Numbered from the stretch's first letter, positions 45,266 to 56,535 are shown. The stretch: 64,000 nt of DNA from Bicyclus anynana (GCF_947172395.1 NC_069106.1:7192001-7256000); one strand, 5' to 3'. Numbers and translations are program-made. The notes: a model not told the origin generated them from the letters alone.

Positions 45266-45810
45266 CACAATAGTGAGCCTAGGTTATTATTTGTTAGTTG
45301 GAAGATTTATACAATACGCCAAACATAGTTTCGTTATGATATATTAATCCTCTCTTATAGTAACCATTAGATAATTAAACTACTTTCTTTAGCCGTCAGA
45401 GAAGAGAAGAGATAAGATGACAATTAGGTATAGATTAATATAATTGTACATAGTATTCAACAATACTTAATATTTACCTATATTAGAAGCATGGCACGAC
45501 AAACTATACCTTACCTTCATAGAGGTAGGTCTAGCTATGCAGGCTGTATCTACAATTATTATACAAGTTATAGCATTCGTTAATTTATATTTCGCTGTGA
45601 AATTCAGTCGCTAATGAGGCGGGTAATGGCAGTGATTTGTCGTTCGTGCGACCGCGCGATTTGTGTCGCACGCTAGCCTGTGCCCGCCCTTATATGCTGC
45701 ATTATAAAGGTAAGTAACAATTATTCTGTTAGAATATAGTCTAAGAGCCTGTGTTAAATATACAACATCTATAGGTACATACTAATATTATAAAGAGGTT
45801 TAGTGAGGTT

Positions 45811-46128
45811 GTCATCATAGCCAGCCGATAGACGTCCACTGCTGGACATACGAGTAAGCCTCTTTCATATAGGTAACTCCAAGCACAACGGTCTTGAGTC
45901 GCCAGCATCCAGCGGCTCCCTGCAACCCGCTTGATGTCCTCAGTCCACCTGGTGGGTGGACCAACACTGCGCTTTCCGGTGCCGGGTCGCCATCCCAGCA
46001 CCTTGGGATCGGCTCTTCGAACTATGTGATCTGTTCATTGCCACTTCAGCTTTGCGACTCGCTGAGCTATGTCAGTGATTTTATTTCGTCTGCGGATCTC
46101 CTCATTTCTGATTCAATCACGCAAAGAG
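45811..46128 (-). mobile_element. RTE-type LINE, 3' end
   Basis: In the minus direction: TGATTGAATCAGAAATGAGG, AAGCTGAAGTGGCAATGAAC, GGTGCTGGGATGGCGACCCG, then CAGCAGTGGACGTCTATCGG. This belongs to a second RTE subfamily (shared with 38694) that has CCTATATGAAAGAGG-like sequence instead of the CTTACAAAAGGCCTATGTCC of the others. Confidence 0.8.
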
Positions 46129-46564
46129 GTGTATGTGTAGGTACCTACCTAATCTTTATAAGAACTTACTGGTATATACTAAACTTTTGTTTGAAGATTA
46201 TTTTACTAATTGTTAGAAATTAAGAAGGCATTTTTTGAACTGATAACCTTAATTAATTAATTTATCTTTAATTAGTCCCCAATGGGGAGAGGCAAAGATC
46301 GTTTACCATACAGCCTGAGTTTTTCGACATGAAATTATTTATAAATTAATACAATTTTTTTTGATATGGTTGGATTGTTTGTTCGTCTGCTTGTTTCTTT
46401 ATTTGTTACCTATTAAATTAAAGTAATTGTATGTATTCTTGCTTGTTTATTTGTTTCTTGTTTTACAGTCTGGAGTCCCATACATTCAGCTGTTACTGAT
46501 CCTTTTTTTAGTTTGTTTGTTTCTTAATTCTTTCCATTCTAATGGGAGGGTAAACCGCTTAGTA

Positions 46565-46640
46565 ACGTAACGCGTTACGGCGCGATTCTGTCTGGCTTCC
46601 CTTTCTCTCACACACACGACAGCAGGCTTAAGTTATCACT
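46565..46640. mobile_element. Hairpin repeat with GTAACGCGTTAC core
   Basis: AACGTAACGCGTTACGGCG, TTCTGTCTGGCTTCCCTTTC, then AGGCTTAAGTTATCACTTCT. Matches 54479 (plus), 53420-53545 (inverse, both arms) and 62921-63000. Confidence 0.65.
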
Positions 46641-46992
46641 TCTGACGAGCGGTCGAGACGCATACATTTTTTTAAACGGTATATTTACACAAACACCAAA
46701 TGCAAAACAGCAACAAACAGTAGACCCTGCACCTCCCACTGCACACAAATCGACTTTTTCCACGTCCTACACAAATATTAGGACACACACACAGACACAA
46801 AAAAAAAAGTTAACGAGTCGCTACCGGCCAAAGCCTGTGAAAGAAATGGGGCGTGGCTCGTCACGCGGTAAACAAACTAGCGCGACAGAGATATACGCGT
46901 CCTTCGAGAGCGAAAGGGACGTCAATAGGCCGGTGCGCGACTACTAATTTAAAACTGGATAATAATTGACGGTGAACTCAAAACAAACAGAT

Positions 46993-47135
46993 ATGGCTGA
47001 CAAAAAAGGACGGGACCATACGAAATCTTCATTAGCGGGAGAGGCGCCGGCGGACGTTCTTAATTTAAAACGGGCGATCAAGTGCGAGCGGAGTAGACGA
47101 CCTGAGAGGATTCCGCACTATAAATTATTTTTTAA
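46993..47135 (+). other. Possible but unsupported coding exon
   Basis: From an ATG with reasonable context (GATATGG) the frame reads MADKKGRDHTKSSLAGEAPA, then DVLNLKRAIKCERSRRPERI. The block is CG-richer than its downstream part, where the frame continues into AT-rich sequence with noncoding composition. A donor-like AAGTGCGAG lies at about 47080. It could be a first exon, a transposon fragment, or chance. No family recognised. Confidence 0.15.
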
Positions 47136-47349
47136 CTTAAATACATATCCATATATTTTTAATAAAATTATAATAAACTTTCTATCCCAAGAAAACAATA
47201 TTTTCTGCAATCTGACATATGTATTTGAAGCATTGAAAACACCGCCATTTAAGTATGCTAGGCAAACGTGGACTATGACGTCATGGATGATAAACGGTTC
47301 TACTATTAGGCCTGTATACGGCCTGTAGGCCTAACATGCGACTCACAAC

Positions 47350-47457
47350 ATTATCTCGTGAATACAAATCGACCAATAGCTCGGACCTTTCGTTTCAGTT
47401 GAAAGTTATAGCGATCCGATTTGGTCGCAATTAGTCGATTTGTCTACACGAGATAAT
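47350..47457. repeat. Inverted repeat, 28-bp arms
   Basis: ATTATCTCGTGAATACAAAT... (47350-47377) and its imperfect complement (47430-47457), 52-base spacer. A small hairpin on AACGTTTACCAA and TTGGTAAACGT follows at 47476-47508. Confidence 0.7.
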
Positions 47458-48241
47458 TCGTGGCGCGCATTACCAACGTTTACCAAGTTTACCAGTTGGT
47501 AAACGTGGAAAATTACGAGTACGTCAATTTTTGAAAGGACCAATAGCTGACGTTTTACTACCCATTAGGTATTGATTATTGATTTGAATTTCACGGGAAT
47601 TTCAAAGGTAGGTACTGTTTGTTATCTAAAACTCCTAATTATACTGAGTAGGTCCTATATCCTACTGTGTTTAGAGACAAATGACACTCCTCATAAGTAT
47701 GATTATCAGTTATCATATTAAAATACTTAGGTACGTAGTTTCAGCTCGTTTAAAGTTAAACACACATAGGTACATTCCTTAGCTTCATAATGTATCTATA
47801 GTATCTATAGATAATGATATTCCCCGAAATAGATAACGCTTTTCTTATTCAATATTTGCGGAACCCTAAAACTTGAAAGCCGCCGCGCCGGTGAGTCGAC
47901 GGTTTGCGGGCGCTTGTCTTAGGCCGCCGCCACGCGGTGATCAGTAAGAAACTCATTACTACCAATTTGTTCACGGGATGATTTTTAATTACGCGAAACA
48001 AAAGAGAAATGACGGCACAAATTAAACAGTTAGGATGCGCAAATAGAATTTTGTTAACTACGCAATTTTTTAATTTCTTTAAAACAGACATCCACTGGGG
48101 AAAAGATTCCGACATGTTTATTTTTGACACATAGAGGAATTGTTGTTTATGGTGATTTTAATGTGTCTTTGTGGCATTGTTATTAGTCTAAAAGTCTGTA
48201 TGGCCAGACCTTCAGGGATATGCAGGGAACCCTTGCGCACT

Positions 48242-48435
48242 ATAGCTTGGTAAGTTCGTTGATGACACTGCCATGATATGCGGGAGACGGGGGGAAGGAT
48301 TGCGCAAGTGTGAAGTCGAGCGCGCGGGACAGAGGCAAGGACTGCGCGGGTATGAAGTCGTGCGCACGGGGCATCGCTACCCCCTTCTCGGCCCGTGCGA
48401 ACCATCTGGAGTGTTATGAACGAAATTGCTAAGGT
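48242..48435. mobile_element. TIR element, CG-rich (family shared with 62653)
   Basis: Terminal AGCTTGGTAAGTTCGTTGAT and complement-like ATCTGGAGTGTTATGAACGA. Interior GCGGGAGACGGGGGGAAGGA, TTGCGCAAGTGTGAAGTCGA repeated as a variant. No coding frame of interest; the CG content is far above the surroundings. Confidence 0.6.
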
Positions 48436-49450
48436 ATATCACTAGTGATAGGTACCTACTCGTAAGTAAGAAACATAGTAGACGCCAATTTTTTCTCGTG
48501 ATGATTTTTATTAACTACTTACCCATATCTTGATTATGAAACTGTCAATCAAACTGAAATGACACAGTTTAAAATTGATATTATTATTTAACAAAAGAAA
48601 CAAAATTTGAACATTTTAACGGGTCATTTATCAAATCTGGGCCTAGTAATGTATGAAAAAAGTTCGCTCTCCTTTAAATTTAATATTTTATTCGGCTACT
48701 ATGACAAACGACGACATACTTTGTACCTACGGTCTCTGATGACAGACACTTTCATGGCAATGGCAACCCTAAGCTATAGTGGTTTTAATTTAGGTTTGTT
48801 TAAAGTTCAGTGGCAAATAAAGACGGTTTTCATTCTGCAAGCAAGTAAAAACACACTTTTCCTCGTAAAGAGAAAATAAAAAAAACTATTCCCCATAGTT
48901 TGCAAGCTTTTATTCCCAACAAAAAATAAAAAAGATCGTAAACGCAAACCGCTTTAAGTTTTTACCGCGCACTGTGGCGCCATGATTTGACCCGCGTCGG
49001 TAAAGCAGCACAGACTACAGATTAAACACAATATTTTGACATATTGCTAAGTGAATAGATAACAAACCTTTTTGCTTGGAGTGTTCTTATTTGCTCTCGC
49101 TTTTAACCCGCGTAATGATTTATTACTGTTTTATTTGTGAACCGATTTTGAGGTTGGATTTGGACCGTTATTGCATTCTTCAATTAAAATTTTATTTTGG
49201 TTCTAATATGCCAAAGAGTAGGTAGGTACCTGTAGTTTCTACTAGGTAGGTTAGTTACCCTCCTACGAGTGCATTTAAATTCAACGGCTAGAACCCCGAG
49301 CCGTAAAGTTTGTCATTAAAAAAAAACCAACTTTCCTTCCAGCTTTTTTTCTACAGGGCCAGGTCTCTTTTCGTCAAATTTTTTAGCTCAGAGCTCTGAG
49401 GGCTGAGAAATGTTAGTGAATAGAAAAATTAATTATACTTAATTACACCT

Positions 49451-49538
49451 AGGTCCGACAAAATACTTCGAGTCAACATCTCCTGAGGATATTCCGGTTT
49501 CGGGGTGAAACGTACGTAGAGAGTATTTTGTCGGACCT
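49451..49538. mobile_element. Short inverted-repeat element around an ACGTACGTAGAGAG motif
   Basis: Perfect 17-bp arms AGGTCCGACAAAATACT (49451-49467) and complement (49522-49538). The interior reads CATCTCCTGAGGATATTCCG, GTTTCGGGGTGAAACGTACG. The pattern 'CTCCTGAGGAT...CGGTTTCGG.GCGAAACGT' is, to my knowledge, a common dispersed motif in lepidopteran genomes of unclear class. Confidence 0.6.
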
Positions 49539-50059
49539 GGGTGACGTTGTCGCATGGGTTCGTTGGCTTTTCGCGGATGATAGCATAATAAATAAATTAT
49601 TATCTATGTTCGTAATTCTGCTTTTATAGGTATACCTTACCTTCGTTACCGATGAGCTTTCTACTAAGAGTTCGGTCAAGTTAAGAGCGCGCAGCGCGTC
49701 GGTACGATATGGATAAAATTCGAAGCGCAAGCGAGACGCCGAATTATGACTTTCACGTGAGTGAAAAGCATGGAGTGATTGACGCGCGACGCAAATTTTA
49801 TGACGTGAGCGCCAAAACCATTTTCAGGCTCCTAACTTTTCCAGAATCTGAGATCCAGAACCATTTGTAACCACCAAATTACATATTGCACACTCTTAAG
49901 AATAAAGATTTGGTATTTTGTAATATGATATTTCACATGTTACAAACAGAACGGATGTCATGTTGCCAAACACGTTGTCTCGATTGTTAGCAACAATTTA
50001 TTGGTCGGCTTGTTTACTTACGAGAGACAATGGTCGGCCACACAGATTGCGCAAGGGTG

Positions 50060-50240
50060 GCGATGTTTTTATGTTAAATCTGCTGTTTTGACACATTTCT
50101 CGTTAGAGATTATATTTTTTTTTGCCATACAACGTGGCAATACTGCCAGCCTTTTGGGCACTTTACCAATGATCATCGATTCGGATGAATTCTACGACGC
50201 CTAAGTTTGTAGATATAATAATAATAATAATAATAAAATC
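50060..50240 (+). mobile_element. Transposon 3' relic with ATA tail
   Basis: Frame IQRGNTASLLGTLP followed by DSDEFYDA and a stop, then GTTTGTAGAT and nine ATA/ATA-like units (50214-50236). A LINE-style coding end plus microsatellite tail; related to 2272-2389. Confidence 0.55.
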
Positions 50241-50467
50241 CTTTATTCAGCCAAAAAAATCAAATTAAAAAAAATCAAGAAGAAATTACAAACTAATACT
50301 AACAGAGCTTACAAACTACTTAAAGATACCTACTTAAATTACAAAGTTCCGCTGTCTGTACTTAGTATAATAATATAATAAAGTAATAGATATAATTTTA
50401 TATTTTATTTTATTATGTTTAGGTTAGGTTAGTTACTAGTAATGTAAATATTGTTTTTAAGATTCCT

Positions 50468-50524
50468 TTTTTTTCTCCACATGTTAGCCCTTGACTACAA
50501 TCTCACCTGATGGTAAGTGATGAT
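50468..50524 (-). mobile_element. SINE-A 3' scrap
   Basis: ACATGTTAGCCCTTGACTAC, AATCTCACCTGATGGTAAGT. Truncated after TGATGAT. Confidence 0.7.
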
Positions 50525-50815
50525 CCGAATTTAGCTACACCACTGAGCGCACGCATTTTTGTTGTCTTTAATTCCAATATATATTTATGTATTTATTTTT
50601 ACACTTCCTGAACACACAACTCGACATTGTGCACGATATTTAGGTATTATTTGTTTTAATAACGTTCTTTGTTTAATAATAAATGAAATTAAGTCAATTT
50701 TCCACATTTGTCTGCTTCAGTTTTCCTATCTCTAGTATAAAATATCATTGGCCAGAGTTGTGTTTAGCTTATCACCCCTCATTCTAAGAGGAGACGGTGA
50801 GCTGAATATAGACTA

Positions 50816-51003
50816 CTAGCTGACGCCGCCCGGTTTTACCCGCGTGGTTCCCGTTCCCGTAAGATAATATATAGCCTATAGCCTTCCTCGATAAATGGGT
50901 TATCTAACACTGAAAGAATTTTTCAAATCAGACCAGTAGTTCCTGAGATTAGCGCGTTCAATCAAAAACAAACAAACCCTTCAGCTTTAAATATTAGTAT
51001 AGA
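50816..51003 (-). mobile_element. Helitron family 1
   Basis: CTAG at 50816 and, on the minus strand, A|TCTATACTAATATTTAAAGC at 51003. Preceded by a SINE-B tail scrap (50770-50808). Faces the next copy head to head. Confidence 0.85.
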
Positions 51004-51101
51004 TTAATGATGAAGAAATAAGATAATGATAATGACTAGACCGAAACTTAACGTTCTCTCTGACATGGGGTGTACCACCACCCACATTCCAATTATGAGA
51101 A

Positions 51102-51295
51102 TCTATACTTTAATATTATAAAGCTGAAGAGTTTGTTTGATTGAACGCGCTAGTCTCAAGAACTATTGGTCCGATTTGAAAAATTCTTTCAGTATTAGAT
51201 AGCCCATTTATCGAGGAAGGGTACAGGCTATATATTATCTGCATATTCCGACGGGAACGGGAACCACGCGGGTGAAACCGCACGGCGTCAGCTAG
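51102..51295 (+). mobile_element. Helitron family 1
   Basis: A|TCTATACTTTAATATTATAA, GAACTATTGGTCCGATTTGA, CGGGAACGGGAACCACGCGG, GTGAAACCGCACGGCGTCAG then CTAG|T. Length 194 bp. Confidence 0.85.
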
Positions 51296-51314
51296 TTGAA
51301 TATAAGAAAGAAAA

Positions 51315-51405
51315 GTTTATTATTTCACAGCTCGACCCAGGAGTCGAACCCATGTCTACGTGATCCAAAGCCACACATTCTAACCACTGGACCAAAGAGC
51401 TATTG
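51315..51405 (-). mobile_element. tRNA-like SINE head
   Basis: Minus strand: AGCTCTTTGGTCCAGTGGTT (A-box-like), GGCTTTGGATCAC (anticodon-arm region), GGGTTCGACTCCTGGGTCG (B box), with AGCTC/GAGCT able to pair as an acceptor stem. The T-stem is imperfect, so a tRNA-derived repeat is more likely than a functional tRNA gene. Confidence 0.5.
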
Positions 51406-51661
51406 ATGCGTTACAAGATACTTTACCGCATCAATAATGATAGCACAGACATTGCAGTATTCATTCCACTCGTTCGCAAGAAAAGTGAACAATTAGTGGG
51501 GCACTCGGTAATGATTGTAACAAGTTGCGTGTAATGAGGTATGCGATATTTGATCCTTTTCTGCATGCTTGTGCTCTTTGTGTGGCGCAAGTTAGACGAA
51601 GTGAGCGGGAAGCGTAATGGTGATGATGACTAGCCTTGAATATATTAATTTTTATGAGACA

Positions 51662-51843
51662 CTAGCAGTCTCGGTCAAGCTTCGCTTTGACTTACGCCTA
51701 CCCCTACCCTACCCCTTTTTCGTTGCTATAAACCTCACGGAGCCCAAGACCTTTCCAGCAAATGCAAAACTGTGGAAATCGGTTCGTCCGTTCTAGAGTT
51801 ATAGCGTCAGGAAGGAAAACCCGACTTATTTTTATATAGTAGA
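51662..51843 (-). mobile_element. Helitron, short relative of the minisatellite-bearing copy
   Basis: Minus strand A|TCTACTATATAAAAATAAGT, GGGTTTTCCTTCCTGACGCT, then only two CCCTA units (51701-51716), then GTCAAAGCGAAGCTTGACCG and CTAG|T at 51662. Comparison with 33860-34290 shows how the array expands. Confidence 0.8.
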
Positions 51844-52255
51844 TTCGGGTAATTCGGGTAAATAAAGTCTAGGTATATTAACTAATAATATATAAAAAAC
51901 AAATTTTGTCTGGATGTTTGCAAAATAAATGAGATCATAAAATTTTTATCGTTATTTTTAGCTTAAACGTGTCATTTTTCAATACATGAACTATAAACAT
52001 TAACACACGAATAACAAAGATAATTTTTAATTTTCATTATGATCAACGACGTCATTAATTCGTGTCATTTTTATATAGGGTGTTTTTCAGGGATCCGTGA
52101 CGGTGCCGCAAATATTACCCTTTAAATCCCTGTACCTTCGAAAGTAATGAGCGCAAATATTCTGTTACTTTTAGAAAATTGCTACACCTACTGCTAGTAT
52201 ACTCTTAATTTATATACAATTAAAAAAAAACTGTCATCCTTCCTATTATTATGGT

Positions 52256-52450
52256 CTAGCGGACGCTGGCGACTTTTTCTGCGTTAAATTCATTATTTCA
52301 CAAATTCCGCGGGAACCATGTTATTTAAATAATTCGGGATAAAAGTAGACTATATGTTGCTCCATATCTTTCAGTGAAAGTCCCGTTAAAATCTATTCAA
52401 CCATTCCAAAGAATAGCCCAGACAAACAGAAAGACAGACAATCAAAAATT
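52256..52450 (-). mobile_element. Degenerate Helitron family 2
   Basis: CTAGCGGACGCTGGCGACTT, CAAATTCCGCGGGAACCATG and GTAGACTATATGTTGCTCC correspond in order to intact copies, with a CAGACAAACAGAAAGACAGA segment at the 5' side. Confidence 0.6.
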
Positions 52451-52970
52451 TTAAAAAAGCTTGTTTGTAGTTAAGTATCGTATAATTATAAGCACTTGAG
52501 AAAATACAATTATCTCGAAATGACAGACAAACATCAAAGTTTTTATAGGTATTGATGTAGGTATTAATAATAAAACAAAATATAATAAGTAGGTAAGGAT
52601 AGAATTTAAAAAAAAAATATTGAGCTTAGACACAACTTACAATAAGAGTGTAAGTGTGACTTTTTCGTGTAACTAACGATCAGCAATTAATTAATTATTG
52701 CAACATTATTTTTTTTATACCTAGACGTTCTTGAGTTTTTGAGGGAGACTTTTAATAAAACCGCTATCCGTCCGTACGCGGCACCACACCGGCAAGTAAC
52801 ATGCACGTAAGGTTAACGGTAAGGGTTACATTGTTAGACGACTCGCTCCACAATTAGTTTCGTTACCTACGCAAGACGAAAACATTATAATTAATGCGAA
52901 TATCTGTGATGGGATACAGTTTCATGCGAGATATGGAGTACCATTGAATAGAACTTTAAAAATATAATAA

Positions 52971-53170
52971 TCTATACTTCTATTATAAAGAGGAAAAATT
53001 TAATTGTTTGCTTGTTTGTTTGCATTAGGTAAATGAACTCTGAAACTACTGAATCGATTTGAAAAATTCTTTCACTCTTGGGAAGCTACTTTATCCCTGA
53101 GTGCTATAAGCTATCCTTGTATTCCTAAGGGATTGGAAACCACGAGGATGAACCACGCGGCGTCTGCTAG
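52971..53170 (+). mobile_element. Helitron family 1 variant
   Basis: A|TCTATACTTCTATTATAAAG, AAACTACTGAATCGATTTGA, GGAAACCACGAGGATGAACC, ACGCGGCGTCTGCTAG|T. Length 200 bp. Confidence 0.85.
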
Positions 53171-53245
53171 TAGGTATCTAATAAACAGGCGCCCTGTGGT
53201 ACCAACCATACCAACGTAATTCCCCTGGGAGACGGGGATACGGGG

Positions 53246-53299
53246 AGTTTATATTTAAATATGATAGTATTTATCTACTATCATATTTAAATATAAACT
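53246..53299. repeat. Perfect 24-bp inverted repeat with 6-base loop
   Basis: Arms 53246-53269 and 53276-53299 pair without mismatch (AGTTTATATTTAAATATGAT... and complement). Confidence 0.9.
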
Positions 53300-53419
53300 A
53301 AGGTACTCTCTGATAACGTAGCTTTGCATTTGATGAAAGAATTTTTAAAGTTCCTTCGACTAGGTTTTGAGTAAATTTGAAATAGTAACAAACCATCAAA
53401 CGAAAAGTGCTTCTTGGGA

Positions 53420-53545
53420 TGCTTGACAGAAGTTATAACTTAACTTGCTTTCTAATGCGTGAGAGAAAGAGAAGCCAGAGTGGCGCCGTTACGTGTTACG
53501 TTACGAAGTTTACGCCCCATAAGAAGTTATCACTTCAAAAATGTA
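53420..53545. mobile_element. Hairpin repeat with GTTACGTGTTAC core, both arms present
   Basis: Left arm AGAAGTTATAACTTAACTTG, GAGAGAAAGAGAAGCCAGAG; core at 53488-53499; right arm AAGTTTACGCCCCATAAGAA, GTTATCACTTC. Shows that the repeats at 33476, 46567, 54479 and 62927 are halves or variants of one short element. Confidence 0.6.
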
Positions 53546-53715
53546 ATCTTAACTCTTTAATCATTATAGTACCTAATCGTGTAGATTTATATAGGCTTGA
53601 TTTGTAAATTGAATGATTTGTCCTCATATTTCCCACCATATTAAAACAAACAGGGCGATTTAACTTTAGCTTATAACAGAAACAGCTATTAATTAAATTA
53701 TAATATAGGTACCTA

Positions 53716-53838
53716 ATAGCAGACCCCTCGTGGTTTCATCCTGATCTTGTGAGAATACGGGGATAAAAATTTAGCCTAAGTTACCCGTTGATAACGTAGC
53801 CTTGCATTAATATATAATTTTCAAAGACAGAAGACTAT
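53716..53838 (-). mobile_element. Degenerate Helitron 3' part
   Basis: AGACCCCTCGTGGTTTCATC, GAGAATACGGGGATAAAAAT, CGTTGATAACGTAGCCTTGC follow family order; the CTAG end has mutated. Confidence 0.5.
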
Positions 53839-54469
53839 AGTTTATCAGAACAGAATCAGAATAATTTATTTGCAAGAAACATTACATTTTAGATACAAAG
53901 ATGTTCTTATGTAGGTAATAAGAAACAATGTCTTACCATTAACCGTTATGCAAATATTTAATTATAATAAAATAAAATTAGTTAAATTAAAATTAATTTA
54001 ATTACAAAAAAATTCAAATCAATAGTAACAAAAAAATCGAATCTCACCTCTTTATAATAATAGTTTCGATTTAAATAGTAGGCTTGATTCGTAAATCGCA
54101 TGATTTCACCTCATATTTTCTCACCATACAACAGGGCGATTTAATTAACTTATGTTTATAACAGAAACAGCTATTAATTAAATTATAATATACGACGCAA
54201 GGCGACCGCCGCCAAATCCAATTATAGATGTTTAATGGAGGTATCAATGTCGGCATTAAACTGCCTTATTGTGCAAACGCTAATAACTCAGCGACGTTTA
54301 CATTTAATAATAATAAATATAGTTTTTTGTTGGCTGTCGAATTATCGTGCGGAAAATCCACTTTATCTAATGGACTAAGTGTCTGTGATGGTCATACTTA
54401 ATCATTTATATATATTTTTTTTAAGTGATAACACCTTATCACTTCACTTAAAAAAACAGGAGAGTAACT

Positions 54470-54560
54470 TTGCGAAACGTAACGCGTTACGGCGGTACTC
54501 TGTCTGGGTTCCATATCTTTCACGCAAATGGCAGCAGGTTTAAGTTATCACATCTGTCGA
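54470..54560. mobile_element. Hairpin repeat with GTAACGCGTTAC core
   Basis: GAAACGTAACGCGTTACGGC, ACTCTGTCTGGGTTCCATAT, GCAGCAGGTTTAAGTTATCA. Same side of the element as 46565. Confidence 0.65.
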
Positions 54561-55113
54561 TCGTCGCACGTATTTGTCTAAAGAATATTTGCCATATCTT
54601 TGTAAATATGACCTATATTCTCGGAGGATCGGAGTCGGTCAGTCGGAGGTCAAATATCGTAGTGATGTGTTTAAAAAAATACTTGTTTTTAAGTTTTTTT
54701 TAATTATAACTAAGTATTGAGGCACATTATTTAAACTAATTTAAAATAACTATTTATACATAAATAATTAAATTATTTTAGATAACGTTAACTAGTTAAC
54801 GTAAATTGGGTAAGACCAAAACTTTTTTTAAATAGGTTTAGCTAAGCGTGTTAATGTCGTGATAAAAAATTTGATATTCTTAACGAAACAAGCAATAAAA
54901 TTCATACTCGTACAATGCATTTGTTCAGTCTATAACCTCGACACCAAAGGGGGTTTATAACAAAAGAACGAACCAACAACCAAAAAGCAGAATCGTAACT
55001 GTATGTTTTTTTGAGTTTAAAACTGTAAACAGAATGCGGTCCTCGAATTATGTACACTCAATACCTCACAGCGACTGGTCCATTTAGAATTCTAGATTAT
55101 TCATGCAAGTTAA

Positions 55114-55459
55114 TCCTACTAATATTATAAACGCGAAAGTTTGTATGGATGTTTGGATGTTTGTTGCTCTTTAACGCCGCTACTACTGAAGCGATTTGGC
55201 TGAAATTTGGAATGAAAATAGATTTCACTCTGGATTGACACATAGGTTACTTTTTATCCCGAAAATTCCATGGTTTCCCGAGATTTGCGAAAACTGATGA
55301 TTTTGATGATATGAATGTTCGTTACTCTTTCACGCCTCGATTACTGAACCGAATTAGTTGAAATTTGGTATTTAGGTATATTATAGCCTGGATTAAAACA
55401 TAGAATAATTTTTTCCCCGGAAAAATCCATGGTTCCCGAGGGAAACTAGCGTTCGCTAG
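55114..55459 (+). mobile_element. Helitron family 2, full length with tandem module
   Basis: A|TCCTACTAATATTATAAACG, two consecutive modules of 'accession' type (CTGAAGCGATTTGGCTGAAA and CTGAACCGAATTAGTTGAAA, each followed by a CACATAG/ACATAG...TTTTT..CCC segment), and GGAAACTAGCGTTCGCTAG|T. Length 346 bp; it shows the intact form of the copy at 33048. Confidence 0.85.
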
Positions 55460-55984
55460 TTCAGTCATAGATTTAAGTAAATCTAATTACGCTTAAGTAT
55501 CTTAGGGTCACAGAAGTAAATACTTAACTTAAGTAAATTAGGTATTTACTAACCTGTGTAACCTTTTTTGAGTCGAAATAAAAAGAATGAAAAATATTAG
55601 CAATTCTCTTGTAGTTTCTTTGACGCCAGTAGTAATTATAACAGTCATGTCTTGAATGTTAAGTAGATAATGACCACTACATTGTCTGAATCAATTACCT
55701 ACACGTTCGACATACAGATAAACATTAGATTTTATCTCCTTGAACTTGACATCGTGGGATAACTAGTGCCAATACATTGTTGCTAATTGTTGAGACACTT
55801 TGTTATAGAGCAGTCAAGTTAACTCTATGGCGCAAATGTTAAAACGTTGTTTTACAAGAGGCGATTCTTTGTTCGGTTCTGTTGCATTTAGTAGTAAATC
55901 AGCCAGTTGATTGAGTAGCAAATCAATTTGTCATTCAGTCAGTTCATTAGGTAAGTAATTCAGTTGAACAACAAGCAGTGCGTG

Positions 55985-56408
55985 CACTTCATACATGTAA
56001 AATGCTTTGTCTACCCTAAGGACTCAATACAAACTTATGTTGGACCACAAAATACATAGTTGGACAAAGAATTTTCCAATTTTTACTTATAGTGCATACC
56101 CTTGTCATTTTCCATTACATACTAGTATCACATTATATCTGTAGTTTAATTAGTAGTTAATTATATATTTTTAAAATGTAACACATATTTGCTGCTTATT
56201 TTAATTTAATTTAAAAAAGTTAATGTCAATTTATTTGTACAATTATAAGCTGTGACTGTGCTGAGCTGTACACCCTTTCTTTTTAAGGGTTACAGACAGA
56301 CATGCTGTCATAAGGATAGGGTACTGACTGTCTGTAACTTTTAGATTTGAATAAATATATTTTCTTTCTTTCTTTCTTCCCTAGTTAAAAACCTTATGCA
56401 CGCCACTT
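55985..56408 (+). repeat. Dispersed repeat split by a LINE 3' end
   Basis: The repeat also seen at 15240 runs to 56106 (GTGCATACCC), is broken by 56107-56378, and resumes CCTAGTTAAAAACCTTATGC at 56379. The insert ends AGATTTGAATAAATATATTT followed by TTTC repeats, a LINE-type tail matched at 24790-24893. Confidence 0.65.
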
Positions 56409-56471
56409 ACAATAATCGAGACAAGACGAGTATCAAAAACAAAACTTAGTTAACTACACTGAGCAACGCAG

Positions 56472-56535
56472 CGTTTCGAAAACAAAAAAAATGTATGGCA
56501 TGTCATTCACATACATTTTTTTTATTTTCGAAACG
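56472..56535. repeat. Inverted repeat, 26-bp arms
   Basis: CGTTTCGAAAACAAAAAAAA... (56472-56497) and complement (56510-56535) with one mismatch and a 12-base loop. Confidence 0.8.

Noticed and set aside
48118..48405. Minus-strand 95-codon frame rich in Arg, Ala and His
   Set aside because: It covers a CG-rich inverted-repeat element that recurs at 62653; the frame is open because of base composition.
51330..51405. A tRNA gene on the minus strand
   Set aside because: The T-stem pairing is imperfect and the sequence fits a decayed tRNA-derived repeat head.
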